Assembly: GCF_900184265.1 (NCBI RefSeq)
Contig: NZ_FXXA01000002.1
Location: forward strand, 3,393,983 to 3,457,982
Direction of reading: 5' to 3'
Source of the DNA: Eggerthella timonensis
GTDB lineage: Bacteria; Actinomycetota; Coriobacteriia; Coriobacteriales; Eggerthellaceae
DNA length: 64,000 bases
Positions 16,849-26,672 of this stretch are shown here, piece after piece (positions within the stretch are counted from its first letter, which is position 1; every line of letters begins with the position of its first letter). Both the position numbers and the translations under genes were made by a program. Below the pieces are notes generated by a model. That model had not been told where the DNA came from. It ran no database searches and worked only from the letters and a program-made list of their open reading frames with translations.

Positions 16849-16898
16849 GGCACCAACCTTCCCGTCTTGCGTACGCATCGAGTCTACCGCAAACGCAA

Positions 16899-16932
16899 AG
16901 GGCCGCCGAAGCACAACGCCTCGGCGGCCCAA
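16899..16932 (-). terminator. terminator behind the DUF4013-like gene
   Basis: The arms GGGCCGCCGA and TCGGCGGCCC form a stable stem just past the stop at 16954. On the minus strand TTTGCGTTTG follows. Confidence 0.6.
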
Positions 16933-16953
16933 AATCGCACAAACAGCGGGAGG

Positions 16954-17874
16954 TTAGCCCTGCATCGGCGGCTGCCCGGTGGGCGGCTGCTGCGCGGGCG
17001 GGTACCCCGCAGCGCCGGCGAGCTCGAAGGGCATGGGATCGTCCTGGCCGCGCCACGCGGGCACGTCGAACTGACGCGTCCAGTAGCCCAGCGCGCGCAC
17101 GATCATCATCTCGACGAACACGTACATGCCCGTGCTCAGGATGCCGCACAGCAGCGCGAACACGAGGATGACGCCGCCCGTGGCGAACACGATGGCCCAG
17201 ACGGCGGCGCCGGGATGCGAAGACTGGATGTTCAGGTTGCCGCCCGTCATCGCGAAGCCGATGAACAATCCGATGAGCACGAGCACGAAGACGAGGATGG
17301 ACACGACGATGCCGATGACGATCGCCAGCACGATGGCCATGCCGAGAATACGCAGCAGGCCGCCGAAATCGTGGCGGACCATCGCCCAGATCTTGCCGAA
17401 CTGGAAGCCGGCACCCAAACGACCGTACACGCTCATGCGCATGGAGCCCACCCACGAGAACAGCGTCGCAAAGAAGGACGCCGCGATGATGAGCAGGGAG
17501 AATATCATCGTCGACAAGCCAACGAACATGAATACGCCGCCGTGTCCGCGCCCCGACCAGGCCGTTCCCATGCCGGTGATGAAGCCCCACACCATTTCCA
17601 GCACCCACGGCGCCAGCATGAACACGAAGCCGATGACCAGCGCGAAGAACCCGCGGCTGTACAGCTTGCCGTCCTCGTTGCCGAAGATGCGCTGCGGCAG
17701 GGGGCCGTGCACGTTCCACGCGATGTCGCGCGCCCACCCGTAGAGATATCCCAGCACGACGAGCCAGCCGAAGATGGGAATGAGGCTGAGCAGCGACAGC
17801 AGCACGAGCTTGCCGAACCAACCCGGCGAGTTCTTGATGTCCTGCCAAGCGGCGTTGAAGTAACCGGTTTGCAT
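16954..17874 (-). CDS. polytopic membrane protein (DUF4013-like)
   Basis: The 306-residue protein has six or more membrane segments with Gly-rich loops and a cytosolic Pro/Gln-rich tail (YPPAQQPPTGQPPMQG). The opening GYFNAAWQDIKNSPGWFGKLVLLSLLS followed by LGYLYGWARDIAWNV fits DUF4013 membrane proteins. I chose ATG 17874 because GAAGG lies just before it; a start at 17892 would add six residues. No catalytic motif is visible. It probably organises or senses something in the membrane, but nothing in the context fixes a role. Confidence 0.6.
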   Translation of the reverse strand: MQTGYFNAAWQDIKNSPGWFGKLVLLSLLSLIPIFGWLVVLGYLYGWARDIAWNVHGPLPQRIFGNEDGKLYSRGFFALVIGFVFMLAPWVLEMVWGFITGMGTAWSGRGHGGVFMFVGLSTMIFSLLIIAASFFATLFSWVGSMRMSVYGRLGAGFQFGKIWAMVRHDFGGLLRILGMAIVLAIVIGIVVSILVFVLVLIGLFIGFAMTGGNLNIQSSHPGAAVWAIVFATGGVILVFALLCGILSTGMYVFVEMMIVRALGYWTRQFDVPAWRGQDDPMPFELAGAAGYPPAQQPPTGQPPMQG

Positions 17875-18024
17875 AGTGACCTTCTTTTCCATAGCGTTTG
17901 GCACTCACTATAAGCGCGCGCCCTCGCCAGCGTCCGTTTCGTTGCCATTCCGTCAGTAAGGTGAAGCCGTTTCCCTGAGCAGCGCTCCCCCGCCGCCCGC
18001 AGCACGGCGTCCCTGCCGGACAGT

Positions 18025-18053
18025 AAGAGACCCCCAGATTCTGGGGGTCTCTT
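18025..18053. terminator. terminator of the rplJL operon
   Basis: AAGAGACCCCCAGA and TCTGGGGGTCTCTT form a near-perfect stem about 45 bp past rplL. The T-run is short on both strands, but position and stability fit a terminator. Confidence 0.65.
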
Positions 18054-18095
18054 CTTCAAGCACGTTCGGCGGTCGTGAGACCAGCGGAACAGAAG

Positions 18096-18473
18096 TTACT
18101 TGAGGGTGACGGCCGCGCCGGCTTCCTCGAGCTTGGCCTTGATCTCCTCGGCCTTCTCCTTGTTCACGCCCTCCTGGATGGCCTTCGGGGCACCCTCGAC
18201 GGCTTCCTTGGCTTCCTTCAGGCCCAGGCCCGTGATCTCACGGACGACCTTGATGACGGCGATCTTGTTGTCGCCGAAGCCCTCGAGCACGACGTCGAAG
18301 TCGGTCTTCTCCTCGGCGGCAGCGCCACCCTCGGCAGGAGCGGCGGCGGCCACGGCCACGGGGGCGGCGGCGGAAACGCCAAAGGTCTCCTCGATGTCCT
18401 TCACCAGTTCGGACGCCTCGAGCAGGGACATCTCCTTGAGGGCCTCAATGATCTCTTCGCGAGTAACAGCCAT
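18096..18473 (-). CDS. rplL: 50S ribosomal protein L7/L12
   Basis: The 125-residue protein forms the ribosomal stalk that recruits elongation factors. The N-terminal dimerisation helix ([29 protein letters not shown]), the Ala-rich hinge ([12 protein letters not shown]) and the C-terminal domain with [13 protein letters not shown] are all as expected. ATG 18473 has the site GAAAGGAA. It follows rplJ by 90 bp in the same operon. Confidence 0.98.
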   Translation of the reverse strand: MAVTREEIIEALKEMSLLEASELVKDIEETFGVSAAAPVAVAAAAPAEGGAAAEEKTDFDVVLEGFGDNKIAVIKVVREITGLGLKEAKEAVEGAPKAIQEGVNKEKAEEIKAKLEEAGAAVTLK

Positions 18474-18563
18474 GTCAGTTCCTTTCAAAGTGGTCGGATC
18501 TCGTCCGACCGGTACGTTTCAACTTTCGGTTAGGCAGCGCTCATCACGCTGCCGGCGCTGCGG

Positions 18564-19085
18564 TTAAGCAGCTTCTTTCTGGTCGGCCACAGCCTTCGTG
18601 ACCTGGGCGAGGCCGCTCGGCACGCCGTTGAGGGCAACAGCGAGGCCGCGGGCGACACCGGAGATGGCGCCGGCGATCTGAGCCAGGAGCTCTTCGCGGG
18701 ACGGCAGCGATGCGATAGCCTCCACCTGAGCGGCGGACACCTGCTCGCCTTCCATCAAGCCACCCTTGATCTCCAGGTTCTTGTTGGTCTTGGCGAACGT
18801 CTTCACGGCCTTGGCGGCAGCAGCCACGTCGTCGCCGGCGAACACGAACGCGCTCGGACCCGCAAGCATGTCGTCGAGCGTGGGCAGGCTCGACTCTTCC
18901 AGGGCGATGTGCATGAGCGTGTTCTTGTACACCTTCAAGCTCGCACCGGATTCGCGAATTGCCGTACGCAGCGCCTGGATCTCCTTCACCGTCAGGCCGC
19001 AGTAGTCCACGACCCACACGGCGGAAACGCCAGCGAGGTCTTCCTTGATCTTGACCAGCGTCTCTTGATTCTTTGCGTTGGGCAT
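18564..19085 (-). CDS. rplJ: 50S ribosomal protein L10
   Basis: The 173-residue protein is the base of the L7/L12 stalk and binds 23S rRNA. It has the L10 opening NQETLVKIKEDLAGVSAVWVVDYCGLTVKEIQALR and the motif KVYKNTLMHIAL. The C-terminal helix for L7/L12 binding is present. ATG 19085 follows AAGGAGGTG. The gene has its own promoter and an L10 leader. rplK and rplA are not next to it, so the stalk operon is separate here. Confidence 0.97.
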   Translation of the reverse strand: MPNAKNQETLVKIKEDLAGVSAVWVVDYCGLTVKEIQALRTAIRESGASLKVYKNTLMHIALEESSLPTLDDMLAGPSAFVFAGDDVAAAAKAVKTFAKTNKNLEIKGGLMEGEQVSAAQVEAIASLPSREELLAQIAGAISGVARGLAVALNGVPSGLAQVTKAVADQKEAA

Positions 19086-19290
19086 GTAGTACACCTCCTT
19101 CTTCTCAAACTCGGGTTCCGCCCCTCGCGGGTGGGAATCGTCGCTTGAGAACAAGAAACGACCCCCGCCGTCTCATGACAGCAGGGGTCGTCAAAGCGCG
19201 AAACTTATCAGAACCACCTCGGCGGGCCGCATTCCTGCGATTAAACCTCAACGGTACCAGCTGTCTTGGGCAGCGGAACAAACTAAACAG
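19086..19290 (-). promoter_or_regulatory. ribosomal protein L10 leader with attenuator hairpin
   Basis: The 5' leader of rplJ holds the conserved L10-leader elements CCAAGACAGCTGG, GAGGTTTAATCGC and CCGCCGAGGT. L10(L12)4 binds this RNA to repress its own operon. A strong hairpin at 19158-19191 (ACGACCCC ... GGGGTCGT on the plus strand) precedes TTTCTTGTT on the minus strand and can act as attenuator. Recognition is by sequence similarity to the known leader. Confidence 0.8.
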
Positions 19291-19297
19291 CTTGTTT

Positions 19298-19325
19298 ATT
19301 GTACCCTGCCCAAAACGAATGTCAA
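19298..19325 (-). promoter_or_regulatory. rplJL promoter
   Basis: On the minus strand TTGACA is followed after 16 nt by TACAAT, a near-consensus sigma-70-type promoter. It is placed to start the L10 leader at about 19290. Confidence 0.75.
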
Positions 19326-19362
19326 GCGTTTTTCACGCTCCGCGCTAACGCCGGGTGCCGCC

Positions 19363-21285
19363 CTACGCTGCGTCTCCCTTGGCATCGGCCGTCGCGTCGG
19401 CCTCCTTCGCGGTCTGCTCGGCGGCCTTCTCGCCCGTGCCCGTCTTCGGGCTATCGAGGATCTCCTCGACGGGGTTCGTCGGCTCGGCTTCCACGTACTT
19501 GAACGCGATGGGGTCGCCTTCCTTGTACCCGACGATCTCGATGAGGCCGGGCAGCGCGAAGTCGTAGATGCCGTCGCCCTCGGCAAGCGTCACGTAGAAG
19601 TGCGAGTTGCCCTCAACCACCGCCTGCGCGATGTGGCTGATGGTGCCCTGCATCTCAAGCGATCCGGTGTCGACGCCCTCCTCGGACAGCACGCCGTTCG
19701 TTGCGAGCAGCGCCTGGTAGGCCTTCTGGCACTCGGCCACCGTGTTGCCCACGGCCACGTTCTGGTAGCGCTGGATGTCGAGCATGGCGAACTGCTTCAC
19801 GAGGCCCGCGTCGTCCTTGAGCGCCATGAAGTACGTCGGCTGCCCCGACACGTTGATCAGCAGCGGGAACGTGGCCTGGTAGCGCAGGTTCTGCACCTGG
19901 CCCTCGGCCGACTGCATGGCCGAGTCCTCGGTCGCGCCCGACACCGAGTAGAAGTGCGACTCGGCCGTGCGCTGGTTGATCAGCACGAAGCCCACGATGG
20001 AGTTGTCCGCAGTGGCCGAGGTGACGCCCGTGTACACCCACACGTCGTCGTCCTTGGCGATGTAGTTGTACCCCAGGTTGCCGTCGGTGCCCGGCGTGGT
20101 CTGCACGACGTTGCGCTGGCCCAGCACCGAGTTCAGCCAGCCGTCCTTGTACTTGCCCGACCAGTTGTACTGCTCCAGCAAGAGGTCGGTGGGATAGGCG
20201 TGGTCGACCCACTGCGGCACGTCCTCGATGGCCAAATCCTGCGTCTCGCCCGTGGTGGCGTCAACCATGACCACGCGGCTGATGGTGGTGCCGCCGAACA
20301 GGCCGATGGTGCGCGACTGCACCGGGCAGATCCACCACGGATGGCCTTCGTCGTCGATCTCGAACGACTTCTGGTCGAACATGTAGAACGGGTAGCTCAG
20401 CTGCACGTGGCGGTCGATGTTGCGTGCGAGCGGCTCGGACTCCGAGTAGTAGATAGGGCTGTCGTCGAGCCGCACGATCTCGGCGTCCTGCGTCGTCATG
20501 TTCACGAGCGCGTACGCCGGGATGCCGCCGTCACGGTTCGTGAACCACTTGAACAGGTCGGCGTAGCTCAGCGGGCTCACGCGCACCGGAGCGCTCTGGT
20601 AGTTGATCTGGCTGTACAAAGGCGAGATTTCGAACTGGCTGACGAAATCGGGGATGGAGCCCATCTCGCGGTTGCCCAGCAGGATGGCCGAGCTGCGGTC
20701 GATGACCGGGATCTCGGAGTAGTTGACTTCCTTGATGTCCTCGGAGAACTTGTCCTCGGTCGTCTGCAGCACGTTGGCGTACTTCGCGGCGTTGCCGGGG
20801 AAGATCGACAGCGACGCCACGGCGCCGATCACGCCGATCACCGCGACGAGCACCGGCAGGTACGACGCCCACTTGAACGCCTTGGCCTTGCCCGCGTTCG
20901 GCTCGACCTTGCTCGTGCCGGTCTTGTAGCTGTGCGACCTGCTCCAGAACAGCAAGAACAGCGGCAGCAGGATGAACACGGCCACGAACATCCATGTGTC
21001 GGTGGAGTGGATGTTGATGGGCGGATGGAACCACCAGTAGGCCGCGAGGCCGACGAGGACGATGACGATCGCCGCCACGATGAGGGCGCGCTTGCCCCAC
21101 GAGGCCATGCGGTCGGCGAACGGGATCTCCACGTTCACGTGCGGAGGCTGCGAGCCTCCCCCGTTGCCCGAGCGGCCCGCGCCTTCGGACGGCGCTTCAT
21201 GGTCGGCGTCGAACCGACCGTCCACGTTGACCCCTGATTGCTTGAGCGCTTCAATCAGCGCATCGAAACCGGATGTCTGTTTCAC
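19363..21285 (-). CDS. large membrane-anchored protein of unknown function
   Basis: I do not recognise a named family with certainty. The 640-residue protein has a hydrophilic Gly/Ser-rich N-terminus of about 65 residues and three membrane helices (roughly 66-86, 97-115 and 141-161). A large domain of about 430 residues is probably outside the cell. The charged Ala/Lys/Glu-rich tail may be flexible. The segment ISRVVMVDATTGETQDL and the later FMALKDDAGLVKQFAMLDIQRYQNVA look like a conserved domain seen in cell-envelope proteins of Firmicutes and Actinobacteria. GTG 21285 follows GAAGGG; a TTG at 21309 is possible. Being next to rplJL does not suggest a job. Confidence 0.55.
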   Translation of the reverse strand: MKQTSGFDALIEALKQSGVNVDGRFDADHEAPSEGAGRSGNGGGSQPPHVNVEIPFADRMASWGKRALIVAAIVIVLVGLAAYWWFHPPINIHSTDTWMFVAVFILLPLFLLFWSRSHSYKTGTSKVEPNAGKAKAFKWASYLPVLVAVIGVIGAVASLSIFPGNAAKYANVLQTTEDKFSEDIKEVNYSEIPVIDRSSAILLGNREMGSIPDFVSQFEISPLYSQINYQSAPVRVSPLSYADLFKWFTNRDGGIPAYALVNMTTQDAEIVRLDDSPIYYSESEPLARNIDRHVQLSYPFYMFDQKSFEIDDEGHPWWICPVQSRTIGLFGGTTISRVVMVDATTGETQDLAIEDVPQWVDHAYPTDLLLEQYNWSGKYKDGWLNSVLGQRNVVQTTPGTDGNLGYNYIAKDDDVWVYTGVTSATADNSIVGFVLINQRTAESHFYSVSGATEDSAMQSAEGQVQNLRYQATFPLLINVSGQPTYFMALKDDAGLVKQFAMLDIQRYQNVAVGNTVAECQKAYQALLATNGVLSEEGVDTGSLEMQGTISHIAQAVVEGNSHFYVTLAEGDGIYDFALPGLIEIVGYKEGDPIAFKYVEAEPTNPVEEILDSPKTGTGEKAAEQTAKEADATADAKGDAA

Positions 21286-21336
21286 GGCATCCCTTCCCAA
21301 GTGTACCAATAGTTAAAGTATCCAGTATACGACAAA

Positions 21337-21365
21337 GCGCCCGATCGCTCATCGCGATCGGGCGC
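21337..21365 (-). terminator. terminator of the acn-icd operon
   Basis: GCGCCCGATCGC and GCGATCGGGCGC form a perfect 12-bp stem. On the minus strand TTTGTCGT follows, 17 bp past the acnA stop. Confidence 0.85.
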
Positions 21366-21381
21366 CGACGTTACCTCTTCT

Positions 21382-24042
<2,661 letters not shown>

Positions 24043-24051
24043 GGGTTCTCC

Positions 24052-25149
24052 TTACTCCAACGTTCCGATGGCCACGATCAGGGCATCGGTGAATTCCGTA
24101 CAGCTTGCCGCCGGCCTATCGCAGCCGGTTGCCTTGCGAATGTCCCCCGTCAGGCACGCGCCCTCGGCGTACACCGCGCGCACCGCTCGCCGGATGCGCT
24201 CGGCCGCCTCGGGCTCGCCCAGGTGGTCGAGCATCATGGCCGCCGACAGCACCTGCGCCGTGGGGTTGGCCTTGTTCTGCCCCGCGATGTCGGGCGCCGA
24301 GCCGTGCACCGCCTCGAACACGGCGTACTCGTCGCCGATGTTCGCCCCCGGCGCGATGCCGAGGCCGCCCACGAGGCCCGCGGCCAGGTCGCTGGCGATG
24401 TCGCCGTACAGGTTCGGGAACACCACCACGTCGAACTGCGCGGGATCCGCCACCATGTTCATGCAGAACGCGTCGACGATGCGCTCGTCGAACGCCACCG
24501 CGCTCTCGCGCGCGGCCGCCACGTCGCGCGCCGCCCGCAGGAACAGGCCGTCGGTGTGCTTCATGATGTTGGCCTTGTGCACCGCGGTCACCTTGGCGCG
24601 CCCGTGCTTCTCGGCGTAGTCGAACGCGTAGCGCACGATGCGCTCGGAGGCTGCCGCCGATATCGGCTTGACGGAGATGCCGGAATCGGGACGGATCGTG
24701 CCGGCGCCTTCCTCCGCGCACAGCGCGATGAGCTTGCGCGCGCCCTCGGAGGCTGCCTCGAACTCGATGCCGGCGTACAGGTCCTCGGAGTTCTCGCGCA
24801 CGATGACGAGGTCGACGTCGTCGTAGCGGCCGCCCGCCCCCGGGATGGACAGCACGGGGCGCAGGCACACGTACAGGTCGAGCGCCTGGCGCAGCGCCAC
24901 GTTCACGCTTCGGAAGCCCGTGCCCACCGGCGTGGTGACGGGGCCTTTGATGGCCACCTTGTTCCGCTTGACCGCGTCCACGGTGGACGAGGGCAGCGGC
25001 GTGCCGTGCTCCTCCATGAGGTGCGCGCCCGCCTCGGCGACCTCCCACGCGATATCGGCGCCGCTCGCCTCCACGACCCGCCGCATGGCGGCCGTCGTCT
25101 CCGGACCGATGCCGTCACCGGGTATGAGGGTCACGGTATGCGATGCCAT
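24052..25149 (-). CDS. icd: isocitrate dehydrogenase (isocitrate/isopropylmalate dehydrogenase family)
   Basis: The 365-residue enzyme makes 2-oxoglutarate from isocitrate. It starts with TLIPGDGIGPE, has the substrate-loop segment NVALRQALDLYVCLRP, IVRENSEDLYAG, the catalytic Lys in VTAVHKANIMKHTDGLF, the metal-binding region FPNLYGDIASDLAAGLVGGLGIAPGAN and the ending EAVHGSAPDIAG. The NVR-type loop and the coupling to aconitase favour isocitrate over isopropylmalate. NAD or NADP preference cannot be settled by eye. GGAG precedes ATG 25149. Confidence 0.9.
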   Translation of the reverse strand: MASHTVTLIPGDGIGPETTAAMRRVVEASGADIAWEVAEAGAHLMEEHGTPLPSSTVDAVKRNKVAIKGPVTTPVGTGFRSVNVALRQALDLYVCLRPVLSIPGAGGRYDDVDLVIVRENSEDLYAGIEFEAASEGARKLIALCAEEGAGTIRPDSGISVKPISAAASERIVRYAFDYAEKHGRAKVTAVHKANIMKHTDGLFLRAARDVAAARESAVAFDERIVDAFCMNMVADPAQFDVVVFPNLYGDIASDLAAGLVGGLGIAPGANIGDEYAVFEAVHGSAPDIAGQNKANPTAQVLSAAMMLDHLGEPEAAERIRRAVRAVYAEGACLTGDIRKATGCDRPAASCTEFTDALIVAIGTLE

Positions 25150-25211
25150 GTTCTCTCCTTCTGCAATTGTTCAACCGGTACCCGCGCGCCCGCCTTTCCG
25201 GCGCGACGGAA

Positions 25212-25231
25212 AACGGGCCGACAGGCCCGTT
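25212..25231 (-). terminator. terminator behind the HEAT-like gene
   Basis: AACGGGCC, 4 nt, GGCCCGTT followed on the minus strand by further T residues. It lies 17 bp past the stop at 25248. Confidence 0.75.
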
Positions 25232-25247
25232 GGAAACCGTGCGCGAA

Positions 25248-25853
25248 CTATTTCTGCACGTTGTCGACGATCTGCTGCGCGCGACGCTTGAGCGGCCCGC
25301 GGCCGTTGGACGCGTCGAACGCCATGCGGGCACCCAGCTCGTCCTTCACGGACGGAGCCAGCTTGCCTGCGGAGAAGTCGATGACGGACACGAGCATGTC
25401 CTGGAATTCGAGGTCTCCGTGGTAGCACTGGATGGCCTCGTCGATGAGGGGCCACACCCGCTCCGAGCGGTTCTCGGTCGTGGAGCCCAGCTTGCAGAGG
25501 AATCGCATGGCCGCCAGGCGCACCGGACCGCTCTCCTCGTCGAACAGCGCCGTCTCGGCTCCGGGAACCGCCTTGTCGCACGTGCGGGAATCGTGGTCGA
25601 CCATCGTGGTCAGGATGTCGAGGCACTCCCAGCGCGTCTGCGCTTCGGGGCGGTTGAGCGCGTCGATGACGGCGGTGCCGAACGGGATCATCAAGTCGGG
25701 GTGGTCCTTCGCGAAGAAGGACAGCGCAGCTGCGGCGTTCTGGCGCTCGCGCCGCGACGGACCCGACAGCGCATCCACCAGCTGCTTGAACTTGCGTTCG
25801 TTGCCGAAAGCCTCTTCGGCGATGTTTCTCGCTCCCTGCGTCTTTTCGCTCAC
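25248..25853 (-). CDS. HEAT/ARM-repeat-like protein
   Basis: The 201-residue protein is all-helical by sequence and built of paired helices such as RRERQNAAAALSFFAKDHPDLM and SGPVRLAAMRFLCKLGSTT. This suggests a short HEAT/ARM-like scaffold that binds another protein. No signal peptide or catalytic motif is present. The start is GTG 25853, behind GAGGAG. It precedes the icd-acnA operon but has its own terminator. Similar small proteins are common in Coriobacteria; their partner is unknown. Confidence 0.6.
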   Translation of the reverse strand: MSEKTQGARNIAEEAFGNERKFKQLVDALSGPSRRERQNAAAALSFFAKDHPDLMIPFGTAVIDALNRPEAQTRWECLDILTTMVDHDSRTCDKAVPGAETALFDEESGPVRLAAMRFLCKLGSTTENRSERVWPLIDEAIQCYHGDLEFQDMLVSVIDFSAGKLAPSVKDELGARMAFDASNGRGPLKRRAQQIVDNVQK

Positions 25854-26003
25854 CGCTCGCTCCTCGTCCTCATGTGGGAAAACAGATGCTATTCTCCTTT
25901 TCCATTATACCCTTCGCCTCCGAACCCCCCGATCGCGAGCGCAGAATTAACACGACCGCAACAGCGCATGGAACCAGAAGGGCGACGTGGGCGGCGAGAA
26001 AAA

Positions 26004-26034
26004 GAACAAAGGCAGCCCAAGGCTGCCTTTGTTC
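26004..26034 (-). terminator. strong terminator behind the small lipoprotein gene
   Basis: GAACAAAGGCAGCC and GGCTGCCTTTGTTC form a 14-bp stem with a 3-nt loop. TTTTTCTCG follows on the minus strand. Confidence 0.9.
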
Positions 26035-26053
26035 GCACAAGGTCGATCTGGGT

Positions 26054-26560
26054 CTATTCGGGAAGCTCGCTGGCTTTGTTGTCGCCGGACTGGAGCTTGC
26101 CGATGCCCTCGTCGTACTTCGACTTGATGTCCTGGATGCGCTGGTCGTACGTGGAGTAGTCGAACGGCTGCTCCTCGGTGGCGCTGTCGATTTCCGTGTA
26201 CAGGTCGATGTAGGAGTTGAGCGCGTCCTTGAGGTCGGTCGTGCCGTCGACGTATTCCTTCTGGATGTCCTTGAGGGCGTCGGGGACGTTGATGTTGTTC
26301 AGGTCGTCGATGGCCTTGAACGCGTTATCGGCTTGCGTGCGCATGCCCACCACGTCGCCGCGCGACACCGCGTCGGTGAAGCTTTCCAGGCGCGTCTTCA
26401 AGTCGTCCATTACTTGGTTGACCTGGGTCATGTATTGACGGTTCTCGGATTGCTGCTGCGTGGCCGCCGTATCCTGCTGCGCGCATCCGCCCAAGGCCGC
26501 CACCATCAAAACGCCCGCGAACATGGCGACGAGCACCTTGGCGAATCTCGTATGTTTCAT
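26054..26560 (-). CDS. small helical lipoprotein of unknown function
   Basis: The 168-residue protein has a signal peptide with the lipobox LGGC (Cys26). The mature part is rich in charged residues and predicted helical, with spaced TRLESFTDAVSRGDVVGM and FKAIDDLNNINVPDALKDIQKEYV. That pattern resembles exported helical-bundle lipoproteins that are not assigned to a pathway. ATG 26560 was chosen because the signal peptide starts there. It lies downstream of the class A PBP gene, so a cell-envelope role is possible but unproven. Confidence 0.6.
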   Translation of the reverse strand: MKHTRFAKVLVAMFAGVLMVAALGGCAQQDTAATQQQSENRQYMTQVNQVMDDLKTRLESFTDAVSRGDVVGMRTQADNAFKAIDDLNNINVPDALKDIQKEYVDGTTDLKDALNSYIDLYTEIDSATEEQPFDYSTYDQRIQDIKSKYDEGIGKLQSGDNKASELPE

Positions 26561-26672
26561 GTCGTACCTGCTCTCTTGCATCGAATCATCGTTGGACTAT
26601 CGTAGCGGTTCGCCCCGCTGCGCGCCGCGCATGCGGGGCGATCGTATCAGAACGGTTTCCGAGCCTGCAAAT

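Noticed and set aside
14722-17913. Plus-strand open frame of 1,063 codons
   Set aside because: It is antisense to ygiQ and the DUF4013-like gene, His/Arg-rich, with no domain. High GC makes such frames common.
21270-21285. TGTTTCACGGCATCCC as a third parS site
   Set aside because: Only the left half matches. The right half is not palindromic and it lies inside a coding start.
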